NCBI GenBank assembly: GCA_020080175.1
Contig: JAGHQL010000234.1
Span: 1 to 32,018 of the forward strand
Direction of reading: 5' to 3'
DNA: 32,018 nt
Source of the DNA: Glutinoglossum americanum
Taxonomy: Eukaryota > Ascomycota > Geoglossomycetes > Geoglossales > Geoglossaceae
Shown here: positions 1 through 9,925 of the stretch, one piece after another
Layout of the letters: each line of letters starts with the position of its first letter
How positions within the stretch are numbered: the stretch's first letter is position 1
Program-made: the position numbers and the translations under genes
The notes under the pieces: model-generated
Told to the model about the DNA's origin: nothing
What the model saw: only the letters and a program-made list of their open reading frames with translations
The model's database searches: none

Positions 1-775
1 AGGATGAATGGCCTTCGAGCGTCTGCATCGCTGCCCCCGACCCGGCGTCCCACAGAATGACCGTCTTGTCCCCCGATGCCGACGCTAATACTTTACCGTC
101 CGGCGAGAAGGCCACGGCGTTGACCAAGGATGAATGGCCCTCGAGCGTCTGCATCGCTGCCCCCGACCCGGCGTCCCACAGCCTGACCGTCTCGTCCCTC
201 GATGCCGACGCCAGTACCTTACCGTCCGGCGAGAAGGCCACGGCGTTGACCGAGGATGAATGGCCTTCGAGCGTCTGCATCGCTGCCCCCGACCGGGCGT
301 CCCACAGCCTGACCGTCTCATCCTCCGATGCCGATGCCAGTACCTTGCCATCCGGTGAGAAGGCCACGGCTTTGACCGAGGATGAATGGCCTTCGAGCGT
401 CCGCATCGCTGCCCCCGATCCGGCGTCCCACAGCCTGATCGTCTTGTCCTCCGATGTCGACACCAGCACCTTACCATCCGGCGAGAAGGCCACGGCTTTG
501 ACCCAGGATGAATGGCCCTCGAGCGTCCGCATCGCTGCCCCCGACCCGGCGTCCCACAGCCTGACCATCTTATCACTCGATGCTGACGCCAGTACCTTAC
601 CGTCCGGCGAGAAGGCCACGGCGTTGACCGAGGATGAATGGCCCTCGAGCGTCCGCATCGCTGCCCCCGACCCGGCGTCCCACAGCATGACCGTCTCGCC
701 CATCGATGCCGACGCCAGAACCTTGCCATCCGGCGAGAAGGCCACGGCGTTGACCCAGTACGAATGGCCCTCGAG
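1..775 (-). repeat. Tandem 126-bp repeats encoding near-identical WD40 units
   Basis: Six complete 42-codon units and part of a seventh lie in the last exon of the NLR, with an exact 126-bp period (for example the gagaaggcc block at 105 and 231). Units begin LEGHSS and end GSGAAMQT/RT. Framework positions are invariant (AVAFSPDGKVL, LWDA), while a few positions differ between units. At unit position 25 the residues are M, S, E, E, R, G; at position 7 they are W, S, W, S, S, L. Such high-identity repeats expand, contract and convert within the gene in incompatibility NLRs. The array continues beyond the left edge. Confidence 0.92.
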
Positions 776-3700
776 CGTCTGCAGTAAGGCATTCCAGTCA
801 TCTTCCATAAACGGCTTAGTCGCAATCCATTCTGGCTCCTCCTGCTTGAACATTTCTCTCGTCAGACTGCGGGCCGGACTGAACACGAGTGCTGAGGCGT
901 ACGCCTGAAGAGGAGTGTTCTCTATTGCCCACTTATGGTACAGAATAAAGCGGCGTGCATCTCGAACTAGGTTGACCAATTGGGACACCTCCGCTCTTCC
1001 CTAAAGCGAATTGAAGTTAGGATATCTCCTGGAGAGTAAGATAGCATCCCTGATGTAAGGCTAACCTGAAGTAAACCCTCAAGTTTGATCATTGAAAGTA
1101 CTCCCTCCGACATACTCCCAAGAAGGCTAAGAGCTTCGAGCCAGTAGAGGTATTTCTTTCTCAGGAACTCATCGACCGTGCTGCCATCTTGAAGGTCGCC
1201 CCTGTGCCTCGAGCTCTTGCTAGAATCCCATTCGCACAGATGGTCAACCCAGTATACGCATGAATAGCGTGCCGCAGTTAATGGGTCCGGGTTAGGCTGT
1301 CTAATCTTGTCGATCGGAAATCCGGGGGCGCATAATCCGTATATGTCGCGTCGTAGCGTCCTAGACATAACCTTGAGCGATCTCGAGAAGATGGTATAGT
1401 TCACCTCTTCTATGCCAGAAGGGAAAATCGTATTAGATGCCTTTTCAAGCAAAAAGTCCTTCGCCGACTGATGCACGAAATAGACTGTATATTCTCGAAG
1501 AGTTAGAAATGAACCACAAAGCCCTATAATCTCCCTTAAGGATTCAAGATCATCGGAAATATCCTCTAGCATCTCGACAAAAGACGTCAGTTCTTTCAGC
1601 GTGATAGGTCGGCGCGCAATCGTGACGAAGGCAAGTATCTGCTTGTAGAGGTCAACATCGTCTGAATCACATATTTTTTCTATCATTTTCTCGTAAAGAG
1701 AGTTAAGTCCAGGTGGAATGGTGTTTAACTTTAAGAGAGCGCTCCATCGTGAGACCTTCTCGAGATTTTGACAGACCAAAGCCACCCAGAGGAACGTGTC
1801 ATTCGCGTTTAAGGACAAATAGTCTCGAACGGCGCTTTCTGTTTTGTTGTCGTACCTTTTTAGCTGCGCTAATTGACGCACTCGATGCCGGATGTATATG
1901 CTAACAGCAGTGGAGATAGACCCCGGATTTAACTCAAGACACAGCCTGACCTTCCGTCCCGCTGTTTCTAGTCGCTCCTCGATGTCCGGCCAATTACGAC
2001 TGGAGACTATCCACTTGACATGAGAAGATACAGGCGACTGCTGGATAATCAAGTCGAGAAGTTGCGGCAAGCCTATTACACATTCGTCAAGCGCGTCGAT
2101 GACCAAGTAGGTGCTCTTCAGGCTTGGGTCTTTCAGAATGTTTGTAAAGATCTCGGATAAGGCGACCCATGCATTCGCATTCTCGAAGAGCGCTTTACCC
2201 GCATGATCGTACTTCCTCCGCACGTGCGAGATAAGCGATGGCTGCTGGTCGATGAGCATATAGATCAGACCGCGCAGCACAGCCGTAGCGTTATTGATCC
2301 GCGAGTCGGTGCCTTGGCAGAAGAAGTACGACAGAAGGCCCGTTTCGGCGGTCGACTTCGTCAACTCGTCGACGATACCGCAGAGCAGCATCGTCTTGCC
2401 CTTACCGGGGTCGCCTTTGATCCAGAGAAGTCGGCTCTGGCGATCGTCGCGCCATTGTTGGAAGTCGGCGTTTTCGAGGATCCAGCCGTACGAGTCCTGT
2501 AGCAGGCCACCCTTTGTCTGCTCGATGCGCGTCTTATCGTCGCGAGGATCGGTCAGGTATAAGTGTTGAAAGCATTTCATATCTTCTTTGTCCTGGAGAA
2601 GTCCTTTCTCCTGGTTCTTCGCAATATCGACAAGTTTCTCTAGATAAGACCTGATTTGTTGGGTATTGCATACATCAGAATCCTGTCTAACAGCATTCTC
2701 CGCATCCTCGATGCTCTTGAGGCTACCGTCCCAGTCGTCAAGCTTGATTGTATCGCGCATGATGGCGGCAATCCGCTTTCGGTAGTACGAGTAGACGCTC
2801 CTTATCAAGTATAGGAGGAGCGCTTGGTAGAGATTGATAACTCGCTCCTCTAATTCAGCCCGTATTCCAGCAAAGGGTCTATCATCAACCGTGTTCTCCT
2901 TAAGAAGGAGACTCGAGAGTTCGCAGTACCACTTCATTCTAGCGATTACGTGGGTGATGCCATCGCGGTTTGCTTTGCTCTCGGTTATAGGGTTCATAAA
3001 GACCTCTGGACGTCAGCGTAGAATTTAGCATGTCAATAGAGAATGGGACTACCTGCACGGCTAAGCAGACACCAGTCCAAGCAAGAGCGGCTTGCGGCAC
3101 TGTCTGTACCGCCAAGCTCACAATATCCTTCACTGCTAGAACGCCTTGTAAGACCTCTCCAACAGCCTGCTTGACTTTATCTTCTCCTTCTATCTTCCTT
3201 AGCCCGACCTGGACGAGCCGTTCCATCTGCAACCATCTCTTAGTAGTGTTTGCCTGCTCAATCGAATTCTCAAACCCCGGTTCATCAGGACTCGAATTGT
3301 CTTCCTTAAGTTCTCGAGACAAAATTCTTTCGTATGCGACGAGCAATTTCGGCTCACTCCGTTTGAGCTCGTCGTATGCTCTGTTCCAAAGTTGCTTTGA
3401 CTGGGCCGAGGAGGGAGAAGATGGTGTATCGAGGGGAGCTTGCTCAGTAACAGGTACCGCCGGAGCTAGCGAAGTGGTTGCAGAAAAACGATCTGCAGAG
3501 GGCGGTGTTGCCGGCCGCCGAACAGAAGATGTTAGATCTGTCGTGCCTTGTGTAGACCCGAGATTGACGTTCGTCAGAGAGGTATGAGAAGACTGAGAGA
3601 CACTGCTAGTCAAAGAAGTTTCCGTAGTGTTTATAGGGAGTGTTTTCGACAGGTCAGACGAGCTGGCCGTCCCCTCCGTCGAGTTAATATCTTGTTTCCT

Positions 3701-3778
3701 TTCGGACCTTTCGAAGTCCTTGCCGCCTCGGTCTCGGCGGCGAGGCTTCAATCGCGTGAGCAATGATCTTGTAGACAT
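1..3778 (-). CDS. NACHT-WD40 NLR (HET-E/NWD-like), 3' end outside window
   Basis: STAND-class NTPase of the fungal NLR type; relatives such as Podospora HET-E/HET-D control incompatibility. I read three exons: 3778-3053, 3003-1066 and 1000-1 (open at the edge). The introns are 3004-3052 (49 nt) and 1001-1065 (65 nt, branch CTAAC), both phase 0. The second join gives LEGLLQ-GRAEVSQLVNLVRDA, continuous with the family. Residues 1-125 are basic then Ser/Thr-rich and probably disordered. From about 130 comes the NACHT N-terminal domain (starts LWNRAYDELKRSEPKLL). Walker A GDPGKGKT is at 439-446 and Walker B LVIDALDEC at 542-550. A linker (DARRFILYHKWAIEN) leads to WD40 repeats from about residue 964. 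At least 1,221 residues are in view. The start is the first Met of the longest exon-1 frame. No breaks are seen. NACHT and WD40 assignments are firm; the biological role is inferred from the family. Confidence 0.9.
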
Positions 3779-4740
3779 TGGTTCCGCGGGCGCATTAGCA
3801 GCAGAGGCAATGATAGCGATGATATCACGGTAGTCGTCGTGCCTAATTTCCTTAACGCTTGTGGGGATGAAGGGGGTGGGTTATACTCTATCTCTAAGAT
3901 AATAATTGACAATTTGACCCTGCTCACACACGGTCGGACACCGAACCGTTACGTTGCCCGACACTAGCCCAGCCTGCTCGTGTGAGCACAAGGCGGCGCG
4001 GCTCGCCCGCCCAAACGGGATGGCAGAGGGGTGAACTGGCTGCTGTTTTCTGTTTTCTCGGCAAGGCAGAATCGATAGTACGTGGGAAAGAATCCTTCAT
4101 GCTGGCCAAGAAAACAAGGGCGAGCGACGCTGCCTTATGCACGCCCGAGCGCTTTCTGACTGCGGGGTTACAGTCACGTGCAGCGATCAGCTCACCGCTC
4201 GCAGTGTAGCGATTACATGCCACGCTGCAATATTTGCGCAATGCCTACTTGATCACTAGGGCACCCCACGAGCACTCCCCATGGTTGGGTGGGCCTTGGA
4301 AATGGTGGTGGGAGCGAAAGGCCACGCGCGGAGAACCCCAGACTGTAAATGATAATATGCTACCGAGTATAGTGACCGGCACAAGTGACCAGCATCATAA
4401 ATTCTCAAATTAAACAACAGGGCAACATTTTAACATTCTAGAAACATTCTAGTAACATATACAGAGTATACTATCCATCTGCGTCAAGTACTGCTTGTAC
4501 TTGGTCAGGCATACTTTTTGCCAGAGCATCAAAGTACTGTGGACGTTATAGTTCGCCTGGTAGGTAGAAGGACGATTGTATTAAGCAGGTCGTGGGCGCG
4601 GTAGGTAAGCTACCCCTGCCAAGAGAATGACTAATAACTAGCTAACAAACTACCACTTCCACGGCATAGAAATCACCTCCACAGTACTCTGATAAAATCT
4701 GCTCTCAACAATCGTAGGGATTTACAAGTACTCTTTTCTA
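3779..4740. other. Intergenic, no gene seen
   Basis: About 960 bp upstream of the minus-strand NLR. The part next to the NLR start presumably holds its promoter, but I see no convincing TATA element. The stretch around 4380-4500 is AT-rich with small direct repeats (acattctaga-type units near 4430-4455). Short open frames here have no recognisable protein features. Confidence 0.5.
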
Positions 4741-6530
4741 ATTCTTACTTTTTTCAGAATGGAGATATAAGCTTGGTGCCTCTTCATAATGCCGTATTCA
4801 ATAAAGTGGCTAGAGATTATGCCACTTATGGCGCACAGACGAGGCAATCGCCTGAAGTGGGCGTATCCCTGTACCGGGCAAGAAACAACTTTGATGGCCC
4901 ATCTGACCATGGCCGTACCAGATGTCAGTTCTATGGCCCTGGAGCAAAGCAGTTGGCTAACTGTTGCAAAGGACTGGAATTTGTGAAATCGAGCTCGCCG
5001 AGCTACTCAAGCCGAAGGCGACGCATGGGACTAGCAAATATTCAGTCGGCTTGGCTACATGGTCAGAAACCGTGTATTGCAACATCGCGGGAAGGAGGCT
5101 GCTCTTGGTCTAGTTTTGGGGCTTTCGTTGAAAATGGGCGAACGTGCACTCATTTTAAGTGGTGTGGGAGCTTTCGGAACGTCACCGTATGCTACTCAGG
5201 ACGATGGAACTCGGAAGGTGCACTTATCGCAGGGCTCTCGCATTACACGACACTCACCCTCCACAGGCAGTGGTTACACAACCCTTATGGCCAAACACCT
5301 TGTTTGCAGTAGCCTTCCTTTCGCGGATAGTACCGATTGGATCAAATCTATATATCTCAGCCAACGTCCTACAGTGGATAAAAGAAGGCAAGAGTATTCA
5401 AGACGTTCAGTTGTTTAGAGGCTCGTCCTTGGAATGTCTGCGCCATCTACCTGGTACTAAGCAAATTGATGCCTTCTATGGGGAGGGTGTTCGGGAGATT
5501 GATGTCGGTCTGATCGGAACCATTCTCAACAGCAAGCAGGAGGCTATTATGAACGACGAGGCGACATCACAGTGATTCTTGAGGGTTCATGCTGTGACGG
5601 GAATAGCCTTCGGGGTTCTTGTACCCCAAGCATCGAAGAATCTGGCCGAAGCGGTGAAGTTTACGGTAGCCGGAACCCCAGGAAAATACATTGATAAGCT
5701 GAAAGGGCTTGTGAATGCGCTCCACAACCGCCACTTCGAAGTAACTGGGCTGGCCGATAAGATAAATGCGAACCCACGAGGCGATGAGAAGCTGAAGGTT
5801 GAATTGGACAGCATCTTCGCGGAGAAAGGTGTATTTGGTGAACACGTTACCATGAGATACCTAGATATGGAGAGTGTGGACCTCGTAAACTACACGGCCC
5901 CTCGAGGCTAGAAACACTTCCTCGAGAGATGCCGCTGCAGCATCTGCGCGCTATGAGGCTTCTAGAACACCTCGCAGCTTTAGTCGACGTCGATGCTGGG
6001 GGGGCGGGCGGGCGGTTGGATAGGGTATATAGTGCTTCATGCGGGCTGATGCAAAAGGTATACGTTGCAGCGGTTGACAGAAGCCAACATCGTCTAGATG
6101 AACCACAGTGGAACAAGCTGAGGGAGGACCTCAAGATGCTAAGGGGGATCTAGATCAAGATTTGGGAGAGGTACCGTTTTCGCTGAGGGAGAAAGTCAAG
6201 AACTCCGGGACAAACCCTGGCGTGGGTATCACTCTGGATGAATGCGCAAGTGTCGTTTGGTGTATTCTTGCGGCCCGGGCTTCTCAAGTGCCGCATACCG
6301 ACCTGAAGGAGCATGATTTGGGCATTGGAAATAGTGGCTCTGGGTTTGGGAACAGAGTGGCTACATTCGATGATATTCCACCTGTGTCAGCTCTGCACTA
6401 ACACAAACCAGGCCTACCATTTAGTCAAACTCCATTACTATCTATCGGGAGAGAGTCCTTTTGTATTCCAACTGAATCGGAGTAAGACTCGCGGTCTTTG
6501 GACTCATTTTATTTATTGTTGCGATTAGGC
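4741..6530 (+). pseudogene. Decayed gene of unknown function
   Basis: Protein-like reading is present on the plus strand but changes frame several times and meets stops that no tidy splice signals remove. Coherent stretches lie at about 4789-4980 (KWAYPCTGQETTLMAHLTMA), 5059-5230 (ALILSGVGAFGTSPYATQDD), 5230-5910 (LFAVAFLSRIVPIGSNLYIS, later GTPGKYIDKLKGLVNALHNR), 5929-6150 and 6313-6530. They follow one another in one direction, as expected of a single former gene of perhaps 550 residues. I recognise no domain, so no function is given. The pieces around 5230-5910 keep one frame apart from a stop near 5573. An alternative is an active gene with many introns, but the stops inside conserved-looking text argue against it. 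Confidence 0.5.
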
Positions 6531-6914
6531 TATGTAAAATAAAAGTGAGCGTAGAATTGTTTGAATTGACTTCGCCATAGAACTTAGCTATTAGAATGGG
6601 CGAACCCCGAGGGTTCTTATAGACGTGTGGGTGCCAGCGAGGCTGTAGGCAAACAAGCGAAAAGGGGTAATGATCGGCACCAGTATATTGGTGATCGATA
6701 TTCTACTGGATCGGCGACTGGGCATATCCTAGCATTTATTCTTGATACTGCTTAGGGCCAACCCTGGCCCTATGTATGGATAACGGGTGCGATCACCCAA
6801 ACAAGCAATTGCGTAAAAATTGATTTAGGTTGGGCGCCGCTACCATACATGCATTAAAGTCAGTACTTCTAGGTGCCTCATATGCCCAGTTTGCGGTGCC
6901 GACAGCTCCTCCAC

Positions 6915-6943
6915 GGGGTCTGGGGGGCTTAGGGGGCCTAGGG
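6915..6943 (+). other. G-quadruplex motif
   Basis: Four G runs of 4, 6, 5 and 3 bases are separated by 3-4 base loops (tct, ctta, ccta), which satisfies the usual intramolecular G-quadruplex pattern on the plus strand. It lies in gene-free sequence. A proline-rich reading on the opposite strand (PAVPRPPKPPRPR) could equally explain the G runs as relic coding sequence. Confidence 0.6.
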
Positions 6944-7349
6944 ACAGCTGGTTTACCCTTGGGTGGAGTTCCCCCTAATTCGAGAGCAAGCCATTAGCAG
7001 TGTGGCTACCTGGCACATCCAGCGTGGTTAAACGGAAGAAGCCAACATCATCATGGCCAATGAGCAAGTCTGGTACGATGCCCTTATAATCAGGAACGAG
7101 AACTCCAAGGTGCCACTCCCAGAACTTTATCTGCTGGATCTTGGGGGAAAGGAGGGTGCCTTCCGTAGGTCAAGAGAAGAGTATGAAGAGTGTCCCGGAT
7201 CATGCGCGAAAACTTTTGGCTGAGATACTTGCTTGGCTTCAGCGCGTATGCGGAAAATCCTTGATCGACGGTTTTGTTGTTATGAGCACGCGGCGGACAT
7301 GTAAAGTAGGCTTCTAATTGAATAAACGGAATACATGGAATCACCCTCT

Positions 7350-7745
7350 AGATAATAAAGGCGGCTTGTCTCAGGGCAGTCGGATTTCAACATCGTCTTC
7401 GGAGAGTCGAACTCGACTGCCCCGGAGGTCCGCGGGTAAAGGAAGGGGTAACGCAGCAGGGATTTGTTTATCCCTAGCCTTCAAAGCATGAACCTTAGCC
7501 AGTATCTAGTTATTGTTGTCCACCATTCGCCTCATAAGGCGCTCTGACTGCTCTGGAAGCAGCTGTGACTGGTGCTCAAGCAAATGCTGTACTGACTCCA
7601 TCATATTACGGCGGCTTATGTAAGTAAGGCTGCTAGGGTTCTGGGTGCCGCGGGCATCAAGGCCTATACTATTCTTAGAGGACTGGTCCCAGAAGTAGTA
7701 AGAGAAGGAGGCCAGCCGCCTCGGCTCGAAGAGATAAAATAGATT
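7350..7745 (-). pseudogene. Decayed element-like coding stretch
   Basis: The minus strand reads as about 130 codons of protein-like text, including a glutamine/leucine-rich, probably helical part (SVQHLLEHQSQLLPEQSERL) followed by a proline-rich and then acidic part (LRGSRVRLSEDDVEIRLP). It has at least one break and no clear ends. The 3' part is the left arm of the 70-bp inverted repeat, so this text exists in two copies in the window. It could be a fossil of a mobile-element protein; the family is not recognised. Confidence 0.4.
7362..7431 (+). repeat. Left arm of 70-bp inverted repeat
   Basis: This arm is the reverse complement of 8806-8875 over 70 bases with one difference (the T/C in cttgtctcagg versus cttgtcccagg). 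Identity stops sharply at both edges. Each arm also contains the short inverted pair GGGCAGTCG / CGACTGCCC, so a single strand of one arm can fold on itself. Confidence 0.85.
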
Positions 7746-8283
7746 CTTGCTAAGGTACGTCTAGGATGGCTATAAGGTTTGACTGATAAGGTTCCTTCTC
7801 TGGCCCTCATCGGCCTTTATATATATATATTACAGCCGGGGGCCCGAGAGCTATAACGCACTCGGGCCCTACCATGCTTGCTCTTGATGGCACCTTCCAT
7901 TGGCCTTATACTGAGCCCTCGGACATGCGCGTATGCACAGCTCTCCCGCTACTATTGAAAAGAGGCTACGGGGCACGAAGGGGGCATGTAGAATGGTTCG
8001 AATTGAATATATTAAATTGCTTAGACTAGCTATATTAATGAGAGGATATTAAGAAGCTTATATGTTTCTAAGTTGACCATGGGGGCCGAAGTATTGGCAG
8101 CAGAAGGCTGCCACATGCTCTTGATGCCGAGAACATGCCAAGGGGCTCCTCGGACACTACTCCATAGAATACCGAAGTATGGCGCCTCTCTCATTAAACT
8201 GGTAATCCTCTTAGTAAAGGCGAAGCAGAGCAAGAGATATATATGCTCTGCTGAGCGCTAAGGAAAGCGGGGTTCATAAGCAC

Positions 8284-8299
8284 CTTCCTAATTAGGAAG
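8284..8299. repeat. Perfect 16-nt palindrome
   Basis: CTTCCTAATTAGGAAG is its own reverse complement. A close relative, with stem CCTTCCT and loop GATT, occurs at 28934-28951 in another gene-free patch. Both are preceded by a C/A-rich stretch (caccttcct / cacccttcct). They may be parts of one dispersed repeat family. Confidence 0.6.
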
Positions 8300-8386
8300 T
8301 GATCAGTCATAGTCTAGAAGGACTGGACGTCATGGAAAGCCTCAATATGAGGTATCATGACTTTATGACTTCATGAAAGTCCGTGC

Positions 8387-8434
8387 GAGCAATGCTCGGG
8401 CCTCATGTTGTCAGCCGGGCATTGCTCTGAGGCC
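8387..8434 (+). repeat. Interleaved inverted repeats (a-b-a'-b')
   Basis: GAGCAATGC (8387-8395) pairs with GCATTGCTC (8419-8427), and GGCCTCA (8399-8405) pairs with TGAGGCC (8428-8434). The order is interleaved, which is the topology of an H-type pseudoknot if transcribed. The first arm is also nearly self-complementary (GAGC..GCTC), so simpler hairpins compete. Confidence 0.5.
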
Positions 8435-8805
8435 ATAACCCCTGAGCGGAATGCTCCGAGAGCATGCCTCGCAACAGGTTCCTTATGATGCGTTTAATGG
8501 GACCTGCCTTGGGCCCGCTAGTTCCGTCATCCACAGTGTATATTCCCCAACGGCTAGCTTACTCGTGTGCTTCGCTGGCTCCCATAGGGCTAGCCCTTAT
8601 TCTGGGCTGTCGCAGTCGACCGCGGCATTGCCCGGCAGCCTCCCGTGGCAGTTGAGCCCCCCTATTTCTGCCCACCTCAACTCCCCCAGTCCCTGGCACC
8701 TCACAATGGACTCCAAACAGCCTCCAAAGGCATTCCGAAGACTCTCCCGATGTGGAGAGCCACTGCAGAAGAGTGGTGAGCTCTCGGAAATGCAGGTCGG
8801 GCTGT

Positions 8806-8875
8806 GGACCTCCGGGGCAGTCGAGTTCGACTCTCCGAAGACGATGTTGAAATCCGACTGCCCTGGGACAAGCCG
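8806..8875 (-). repeat. Right arm of 70-bp inverted repeat
   Basis: This is the partner of 7362-7431, in opposite orientation and differing at one base. The flanks are not homologous, which fits either two insertions of one short element in opposite directions or the ends of a 1.5-kb element. I see no obvious target-site duplication. Confidence 0.85.
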
Positions 8876-8960
8876 TAATAAAGGGGTAGCAAACGGAGAA
8901 TGTAAGACCTCAATGCAGTACGAAAATCACTGCTGCGAGAGCACGCACGCTCCCCAGTAG

Positions 8961-9837
8961 CGTACCCACATCGCCATTACAATAGGTTTGGATATCCGCA
9001 AGCTAACCGAGGAAACCCATGTTGACATTGGGAGGTCTCCTGGGCCAAGCAAGCCCCACTCCTCGTTTACGTCGCCTACATGAGATTCACAAGGCTCACT
9101 TGCACTAATGCCTGGGGCAAGATCGCCTGTTTAAGGCTCACCGAGCTGCGGCTATTCACATATCTGCTTTTCCCGCATAGTGCCAGGAGAGACCATGCTC
9201 ATCCAAAGGCGCGGCGGCGTCACAGACCCACAATTACATGATGTAAAGAAAATCGCCAGTTTTGTAAGCCTAGAGGTCTCAGATGGCTGGGGTCTCTAAC
9301 ACATACTTTCCGATTTATAGCTGAGCTGAGCCGCAGCCTCGTTGGTCATGTGGTGGTGGTTCTCGGAAACTGTTGCATTTGACGTAGGTACCGCAACATA
9401 ACGCCCTTTGAAACCCATCGGTTGACAATACTCCGCCCACCACCTCCCACTTACTGGGACTCGTTCAAGAGAAGCGGACCTCCATTTATGGTTACCGCGG
9501 TTATAGCGCGAATAAAACCACCTTGGCCCTAACAGTCGAGGCTCAATCTCACCTAACCGCCGTGCATAAGCCACACATATCTAGTAAGAGGCAATGTCTA
9601 GGGTCCAGGGGAAGCGATACGAAAATACCTAATCGCGGAGCTCTATGTAACGGTGTTTGGGGGCGGAACGGCATTTTTTACGTACACCAACAACGCATAC
9701 AGGCGAACATCTCCCGTAAGCTTATGGTTTCGACGCGATTCAGCCTCGTCGCAGCGCGTGATGATGTGCCCGTTTACGCAGAAATCTGAAGATGCGGAGA
9801 TGCGGAGCGCTAGTTTTTACAGGGTTGGGGAGAGGTG
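8961..9837. other. Intergenic, no gene seen
   Basis: Short open frames on both strands lack protein-like composition or splice partners. The right end contains the presumed promoter of the plus-strand gene at 9926. I see nothing else to annotate. Confidence 0.5.
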
Positions 9838-9844
9838 TATATAA
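9838..9844 (+). promoter_or_regulatory. Candidate TATA box (TATATAA)
   Basis: TATATAA lies 82-88 bases upstream of the start codon at 9926, a plausible spacing for a fungal core promoter with a short 5' leader. This is a motif match only. Confidence 0.4.
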
Positions 9845-9925
9845 TGGAGTTAACCCGCCAGAAATTTTTCTACAGGTTTTGACCAGACACTTCTGAGTCT
9901 ACCATCTTCCCATTACCGTGCTATC

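Larger units (their letters stand above)
6531..8960. other. Gene-free patchwork, probably old mobile-element debris
   Basis: No intact gene is visible in 2.4 kb. The stretch holds a G-rich motif, a 70-bp inverted repeat with arms about 1.37 kb apart, a TA microsatellite at 7818-7831, several strong palindromes between 8284 and 8460, and decayed minus-strand coding text. This mix and the lack of long clean frames suggest fragments of transposable elements, but I cannot assign a family and see no complete set of ends or target-site duplications. Confidence 0.4.

Noticed and set aside
57-908. 283-codon plus-strand frame and a 246-codon minus-strand frame (85-825)
   Set aside because: Both are alternate readings of the 126-bp WD40 repeats. 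The repeat length is a multiple of three, so a stop-free unit stays open throughout the array. The true frame gives LEGHSS..LWDA.
8820-8834. B-box-like GAGTTCGACTCTC
   Set aside because: The match follows from a local palindrome in the inverted-repeat arm; no A box or cloverleaf can be drawn around it.
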